The notes under the pieces were generated by a model. It had not been told where the DNA came from, did not search any database, and saw only the letters and a program-made list of their open reading frames with translations. Shown in pieces: positions 7,041 to 10,872 of a DNA stretch of 10,872 nucleotides. Position 1 is the stretch's first letter. Each line of letters opens with the position of its first letter. The translations under genes were made by a program, and so were the position numbers. Origin of the DNA: an uncultured Oscillospiraceae bacterium (GTDB lineage Bacteria; Bacillota; Clostridia; Oscillospirales; Acutalibacteraceae); assembly GCA_902461995.1 (NCBI GenBank), contig CABQAA010000046.1, positions 1 to 10,872 on the forward strand. The letters are read 5' to 3'.

Positions 7041-7072
7041 CGGGGAGGGGACGTTCCGACGTCCCCTCCCCG
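7041..7072 (+). repeat. Perfect 14-bp GC-rich hairpin after the binding-protein gene
   Basis: Bases 7041-7054 and 7059-7072 are perfect inverted repeats around a TCCG loop. The hairpin begins 16 bases after the TAA. It is followed by AAAA rather than a U-tract, so it does not terminate by itself. It sits directly before the terminator at 7073-7116 and probably protects the 3' end of the binding-protein mRNA from exonucleases. Confidence 0.8.
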
Positions 7073-7116
7073 AAAAGGGCTTGGCGGCTGTACACCAACG
7101 CCCTTTTTCCTTTTTT
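7073..7116 (+). terminator. Intrinsic terminator between binding-protein and ATPase genes
   Basis: AAAAGGGC-TTGG (7073-7084) pairs with CCAA-GCCCTTTT (7095-7098 and 7100-7107) with a single bulged C at 7099. A 10-base loop separates the arms. A long T-rich tract follows (7104-7116, interrupted by CC). It lies inside the transporter operon, 40 bases before the ATPase start. No promoter was recognised between it and that start, so it probably acts as a partial terminator that lowers expression of the downstream genes. Confidence 0.83.
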
Positions 7117-7155
7117 AGACAAAACAGGCGACAAGACGGAAGGCGGGGAGACAGG

Positions 7156-8703
7156 ATGCCGGAAGAAAAGGACACACGTCCGAAGGGCGGGGAAACCGCG
7201 ATCGAATGCCGGGGAATTACCAAGGCGTTCGGCACCGTGGTGGCAAATGACGGGATCGATCTCTCGGTACGGTATGGAGAAATCCTGGCCTTGCTGGGGG
7301 AAAACGGATCGGGTAAAACCACGCTGATGAACATGCTGTCCGGGATTTATCATCCCGACGCGGGCAGCACATTGGTCGGCGGCCGGCCGGTAGTCATCAA
7401 CTCCCCCAGCGACGCCATGAAGCTGGGCATCGGCATGATCCACCAGCACTTCAAACTGGTGGAGGTATTCAGCGCGATGGATAACATCGTGCTGGGGGTC
7501 AAGGAACGGTACAGCAAACCGGTCGTCCTGCGGGAGAGGATCCGGGAGCTGTGCAGCACCTTCGGACTGGAAATCGATCCGGATAAAAAAGTGTACGATA
7601 TGTCGGTTAGCGAAAAACAGACGGTGGAGATCTTAAAAGTGCTCTATCGGGGCGCGCAGATCCTGATTCTCGACGAGCCCACCGCCGTCCTTACCCCGCA
7701 GGAGACGGACAAGCTCTTTCAGATTCTGCGCCGGATGAAGGAACAGGGCTGCGCCATCATCATCATCACCCATAAGCTGAACGAGGTCATGGCGATCAGC
7801 GACCGGGTGACGATTCTTCGCAAGGGCAAAAGCGTGAGCACCGTCCGCACGGCCGAAACCGATGAGAAGCATCTGACCGAACGGATGGTGGGGCAGTCGG
7901 TGTCCCTCCAGATCGGGCGGCCCGAGGTCTCGGGGCAGGAAACCCTGCTCAAGGTCGTCGATTTGACCGTGGACCGGGAGGACGGCTCCCGGGGACTGGA
8001 CGACGTCAGTTTTGAAATTCGCACGGGGGAGATTCTGGGCGTAGCCGGCGTGGCTGGCAGCGGTCAGAAGGAACTCTGTGAAGCGATCGCGGGCCTGATG
8101 AAGGTTAAGCAGGGCGCGATCTTGTATAAAAAAGAAAATATCATCGGAAAGACACCCGCCGAGATCATCGACCTGGGGATCAGTATGAGCTTTGTGCCCG
8201 AGGACCGCCTCGGCATGGGCCTGGTCGCTTCGATGGGCATGGTGGATAACATGCTCTTAAAATCCTACCGGAGTAATAAGGGACCGTTTGTCAATAAAAA
8301 ACCGGCCCGCGCTCTGGCGGAAGAGCTTGTGGACCGGCTGAACATCCAGACCGCCGGGGTGGATATGCCGGTGCGGATGATGTCGGGAGGCAATGTGCAG
8401 AAGGTGCTGCTCGGCCGGGAGATCCACTCGGGGCCGAATCTGCTGATCGCGGCCTATCCCGTGCGGGGCTTGGATATCCATTCATCTTTTACGATTTATG
8501 ATCTGCTCAACGAACAGAAGCAGCGGAATGCCGCCGTCATCTTCATCGGAGAGGACCTCGATGTGCTGCTCGAATTGTCCGACCGGATCATGGTGCTCTG
8601 CAACGGCCGGATATCCGGCATTGTCGACGCCAAATCCACGGCGAAGAAAGAATTGGGTCTGATGATGACCGGAACCGTGATAAAGGGAGGGACGCCGTCG
8701 TGA
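7156..8703 (+). CDS. Double ABC ATPase of a nucleoside/simple-sugar type importer
   Basis: The 515-residue cytoplasmic protein has two fused ABC domains, as in NupO and RbsA, and powers the importer. Domain 1 shows Walker A GENGSGKT (48-55), Q-loop Gln97, signature SVSEKQ (150-155), Walker B ILILDEP (169-175) and His206. Domain 2 is degenerate in the manner known for this family. The Walker A position reads GVAGSGQKE (298-306) without the usual GKT. The signature MSGGNVQKV (409-417) is intact, while the Walker B/D-loop region reads IAAYPVRGLD (431-440) without the DE pair. Full hydrolysis is therefore expected mainly at one composite site. In the first signature, Ser152 stands where Gly is more common. 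The start is the ATG at 7156, preceded by GGGGAG (7145-7150). The stop overlaps the next start by four bases (GTGA). It lies downstream of an intrinsic terminator, so expression probably relies on readthrough. Confidence 0.94.
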   Translation: MPEEKDTRPKGGETAIECRGITKAFGTVVANDGIDLSVRYGEILALLGENGSGKTTLMNMLSGIYHPDAGSTLVGGRPVVINSPSDAMKLGIGMIHQHFKLVEVFSAMDNIVLGVKERYSKPVVLRERIRELCSTFGLEIDPDKKVYDMSVSEKQTVEILKVLYRGAQILILDEPTAVLTPQETDKLFQILRRMKEQGCAIIIITHKLNEVMAISDRVTILRKGKSVSTVRTAETDEKHLTERMVGQSVSLQIGRPEVSGQETLLKVVDLTVDREDGSRGLDDVSFEIRTGEILGVAGVAGSGQKELCEAIAGLMKVKQGAILYKKENIIGKTPAEIIDLGISMSFVPEDRLGMGLVASMGMVDNMLLKSYRSNKGPFVNKKPARALAEELVDRLNIQTAGVDMPVRMMSGGNVQKVLLGREIHSGPNLLIAAYPVRGLDIHSSFTIYDLLNEQKQRNAAVIFIGEDLDVLLELSDRIMVLCNGRISGIVDAKSTAKKELGLMMTGTVIKGGTPS

Positions 8704-9824
8704 CGGATGCTGCCGAAGGCAAGATTGTCAAAAAAGAAGCGCTCGTGCACATCGCCAAGCGCGCGGAGCTTTCCAACAACAAACGGATGGTCCTCCGCCT
8801 GGTGTCCTTGGTGCTGGCCCTGGTCGCGGGGGGGCTTTTCCTGCTCTGCCTGGGGTTCAATCCCCTGAAGATTTACGGGACGATGATCCGGGGCTGCTTC
8901 CGCAGCCCGATGGCGATCCAGGGAACCATGCTGGTGATCATCCCGCTGCTCATCACGTCCCTGGGCGTGACCCTGGCCTTCAAAATGCGGTTCTGGAACA
9001 TCGGGGCCGAAGGACAGATCATCATGGGCGCCATCTTCGCCTCCTATTTTGCGCTGTTTCATGCGGGCTGGCCTCATCCTGTGCTGATTTTCGTCATGTT
9101 CATCGCGGGGGCGCTCGGCGGAGGTCTCTGGGGTCTGCTTCCCGCCTTTTTCAAGGTCAAATTCGGGGCGAACGAAACCCTGTTCACTCTTATGCTCAAT
9201 TATATCGCCCTGCACTGCGTCACCTTCCTGCGGGACGGTCCGTGGGCCGATCCCAATTCCTCGGGCTTCCCGAAAATCGCCCGCTTTGCGGATAACGCGA
9301 CGCTTGACCGGGTGTTCGGTGTGCACATCGGCTGGATCATCGCGCTGGTGCTGGTGATTGTCGTGTTCGTGTATATGAAATACACCAAACAGGGCTATGA
9401 GATCAGCGTCGTGGGTGAAAGTCAGGCCACCGCCGCCTATGCGGGAATGAACGTCAAGAAGATCGTCCTGCGGACCATGTTTTTCAGCGGCGCCGTTGCC
9501 GGCATCGCGGGTATGGTGCAGGCGACGGGGGCGAATAAGACCTTGGCTGCGGGCGTTGCGGGAGGGGTTGGGTTCACCGCCATCATCGTCGCGTGGCTGG
9601 GGCAGCTGAATCCCTTTGGCATCCTGCTGGTTTCGTCTCTTTTTGGGATTTTGGAAAAAGGCAGCTCGGTTGTGGAATCTACCTACCAGCTCTCCAAGGA
9701 TTCCTCCGATATCCTGCAGGGGATCATCCTCTTTTTCGTTCTCGGAGCCGAGTTCTTTATCCGTTACCGCTTTGTTCTGCGCAAACGGCAGAAGCCGGAG
9801 CCGGAGAAGGGAGGAGACGCGTAA
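8700..9824 (+). CDS. ABC importer permease 1 (BPD_transp_2 family, NupP-like)
   Basis: This 374-residue inner-membrane protein forms one half of the transport channel. Hydrophobic segments lie near residues 31-53, 75-95, 107-121, 126-150, 209-226, 257-275, 290-318 and 338-356, with a charged N-terminal extension of about 30 residues. Family marks are FWNIGAEGQIIMGA (98-111), NETLFTLMLNYIA (158-170), the ATPase-coupling stretch VVGESQATAAYAGMNV (237-252), and GVGFTAIIVAWLGQLNPFG (289-307). The start is GTG at 8700, overlapping the ATPase stop as GTGA. GGGAGGG at 8685-8691 lies 8 bases upstream. The stop codon shares one base with the next ATG, so the two permeases should be made in equal amounts. 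Confidence 0.93.
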   Translation: MTDAAEGKIVKKEALVHIAKRAELSNNKRMVLRLVSLVLALVAGGLFLLCLGFNPLKIYGTMIRGCFRSPMAIQGTMLVIIPLLITSLGVTLAFKMRFWNIGAEGQIIMGAIFASYFALFHAGWPHPVLIFVMFIAGALGGGLWGLLPAFFKVKFGANETLFTLMLNYIALHCVTFLRDGPWADPNSSGFPKIARFADNATLDRVFGVHIGWIIALVLVIVVFVYMKYTKQGYEISVVGESQATAAYAGMNVKKIVLRTMFFSGAVAGIAGMVQATGANKTLAAGVAGGVGFTAIIVAWLGQLNPFGILLVSSLFGILEKGSSVVESTYQLSKDSSDILQGIILFFVLGAEFFIRYRFVLRKRQKPEPEKGGDA

Positions 9825-10852
9825 TGGAAACGTGGATTCTCTTTTTAGTCAAGGCCTTCAGTTCGGGTACCCCGATTCTGTTCGGCACGCTCGGAGAGAT
9901 CGTCAACGAAAAGTCGGGACACCTGAATCTCGGCGTCCAGGGAATGATGGCGATCGGCGGCTGTGCGGGATTTTTGACAGGGTACTACACAAACAACCTG
10001 CTGTTGGCTCTGCTTGCGGCGTTTGTGGGGGGGATGCTGAGTTCCCTGATTTACGCTTTCCTGACGGTGACCCTGATGGCCAACCAGAACGTCACGGGTC
10101 TGTCGCTGACCATCTTTGGGGTGGGCCTCGCCAACTTTATCGGTAAATTCGTGCTGAGTAAGACTGAAAAAGGCACGCTGAAACTGCCGGAAGGGATTGC
10201 GGGTCAGCTGGCGGACATCCGCTTCCCGTTTCTGAAGGAGATTCCCGGTGTCGGCCCTTGGCTGTATACGCTGTTTTCCTTCAATATCTTCATTTATTTG
10301 GCGATTGCCGTCGCCATCCTGCTGTCGATCTATATCCACCGCACCAGGATGGGGCGGAACCTGCGGGCCATTGGGGAAAATCCTGCCGCCGCGGATGCGG
10401 CCGGGATCCATGTCACCCGGATGAAATATATTCATCTGCTGCTCGGCGGCGGCATCTGCGGTCTTGGCGGCGCCTACGCCTCCATGATCATCGGCAACGG
10501 TGTCTGGATCAGCGATTTCGTCGGAGATCTCGGCTGGATCGCGCTGGCGCTGGTGATTTTTGCGGCGTGGAGTCCGGGAAAAGCGGTGCTCGGTTCCTTC
10601 CTTTTCGGGGCGCTGCGGGTGCTGCGGTTCTATTTGTCGTCGCTCATTCTGGTCTTTGCGGACCTGTTTCCGGGCATCCGGGGCCCCATCGAAAGCCTTG
10701 CGAGCGGCGTGCAGAGCATTCCGGGAGCCTTCTACGACATGCTGCCTTTCTTCATGACCGCTCTGGTGCTGGTGGTCACCTCCATGCGCAAATCGCGTGA
10801 GGGTCTCCAGCCCGCGAGCTGCGGTATCAACTATTTCCGTGAGGAGCGGTAA
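9824..10852 (+). CDS. ABC importer permease 2 (BPD_transp_2 family, NupQ-like)
   Basis: This 342-residue polytopic protein is the second half of the channel and pairs with permease 1. Family marks are TPILFGTLGEIVNEKSGHLNLGVQGMM (16-42), the coupling stretch RAIGENPAAADAAGIHVTRMKY (181-202) and GWIALALVIFAAWSPGKAVLG (237-257). Hydrophobic segments run through most of the chain. The start is the ATG at 9824, whose A is the last base of the upstream TAA (TAATG). GGGAGGAG at 9809-9816 gives a 7-base spacing. The open frame extends further upstream inside permease 1, but that is not coding. The last 20 bases of the window show no terminator, so the operon may continue with further salvage genes beyond the edge. 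Confidence 0.94.
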   Translation: METWILFLVKAFSSGTPILFGTLGEIVNEKSGHLNLGVQGMMAIGGCAGFLTGYYTNNLLLALLAAFVGGMLSSLIYAFLTVTLMANQNVTGLSLTIFGVGLANFIGKFVLSKTEKGTLKLPEGIAGQLADIRFPFLKEIPGVGPWLYTLFSFNIFIYLAIAVAILLSIYIHRTRMGRNLRAIGENPAAADAAGIHVTRMKYIHLLLGGGICGLGGAYASMIIGNGVWISDFVGDLGWIALALVIFAAWSPGKAVLGSFLFGALRVLRFYLSSLILVFADLFPGIRGPIESLASGVQSIPGAFYDMLPFFMTALVLVVTSMRKSREGLQPASCGINYFREER

Positions 10853-10872
10853 TCGGTACCCGGACAGACCAA

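Noticed and set aside
8496..9326. Minus-strand open frame of 276 codons spanning the ATPase/permease junction.
   Set aside because: Antisense to two well-supported, overlapping genes; low-complexity reverse-frame composition.

Overview
The window looks like a chromosomal segment of a moderately GC-rich Gram-positive bacterium, most likely Bacillota of class Clostridia. The reasons are strong GGAGG-type ribosome binding sites, sigma-A-like promoters in AT-rich gaps, a Bacillus-type xanthine phosphoribosyltransferase, a BMP-family lipoprotein transporter and a YfhO-family protein. This is inference from gene content; the genus cannot be fixed from sequence alone. No mobile element, tRNA, rRNA or CRISPR array was seen, and nothing suggests recent transfer.

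Left part, minus strand (about 129-4294). Two polytopic membrane proteins lie in one operon read leftwards. The first is a 480-residue GT-C type glycosyltransferase related to Gpi18-like mannosyltransferases. The second is an 875-residue YfhO-family protein. Their genes overlap by four bases (TTGA), with a TTG start for the second. An extended -10 promoter lies upstream and a strong intrinsic terminator (129-164) downstream. They probably act in extracytoplasmic glycosylation of a cell-envelope polymer. Bases 1-128 hold nothing that can be named.

Centre, plus strand (about 4346-5866). Divergent from the glycosylation operon is a YfbR-type HD-domain 5'-deoxynucleotidase with a near-consensus promoter. 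It is followed by xpt (xanthine phosphoribosyltransferase), which has its own promoter and a structured leader. No purine riboswitch could be recognised in front of xpt.

Right part, plus strand (5891 to the window edge). This is a complete ABC importer of the BMP/Nup type in the usual order: substrate-binding lipoprotein, double ABC ATPase, permease 1, permease 2. ATPase, permease 1 and permease 2 are translationally coupled by overlaps of 4 bases and 1 base. The binding-protein gene is separated from the ATPase gene by a long perfect hairpin followed by a canonical intrinsic terminator. This suggests the binding protein is made in excess and the membrane components depend on readthrough.

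Together the plus-strand genes make a coherent purine or nucleoside salvage locus: uptake (ABC importer), conversion of xanthine to XMP (Xpt), and removal of deoxynucleoside monophosphates (YfbR). The families are ordinary. The points most worth a second look are the non-coding elements: the tandem hairpins at 7041-7116, the xpt leader, and a sequence block shared by the yfbR and xpt upstream regions.
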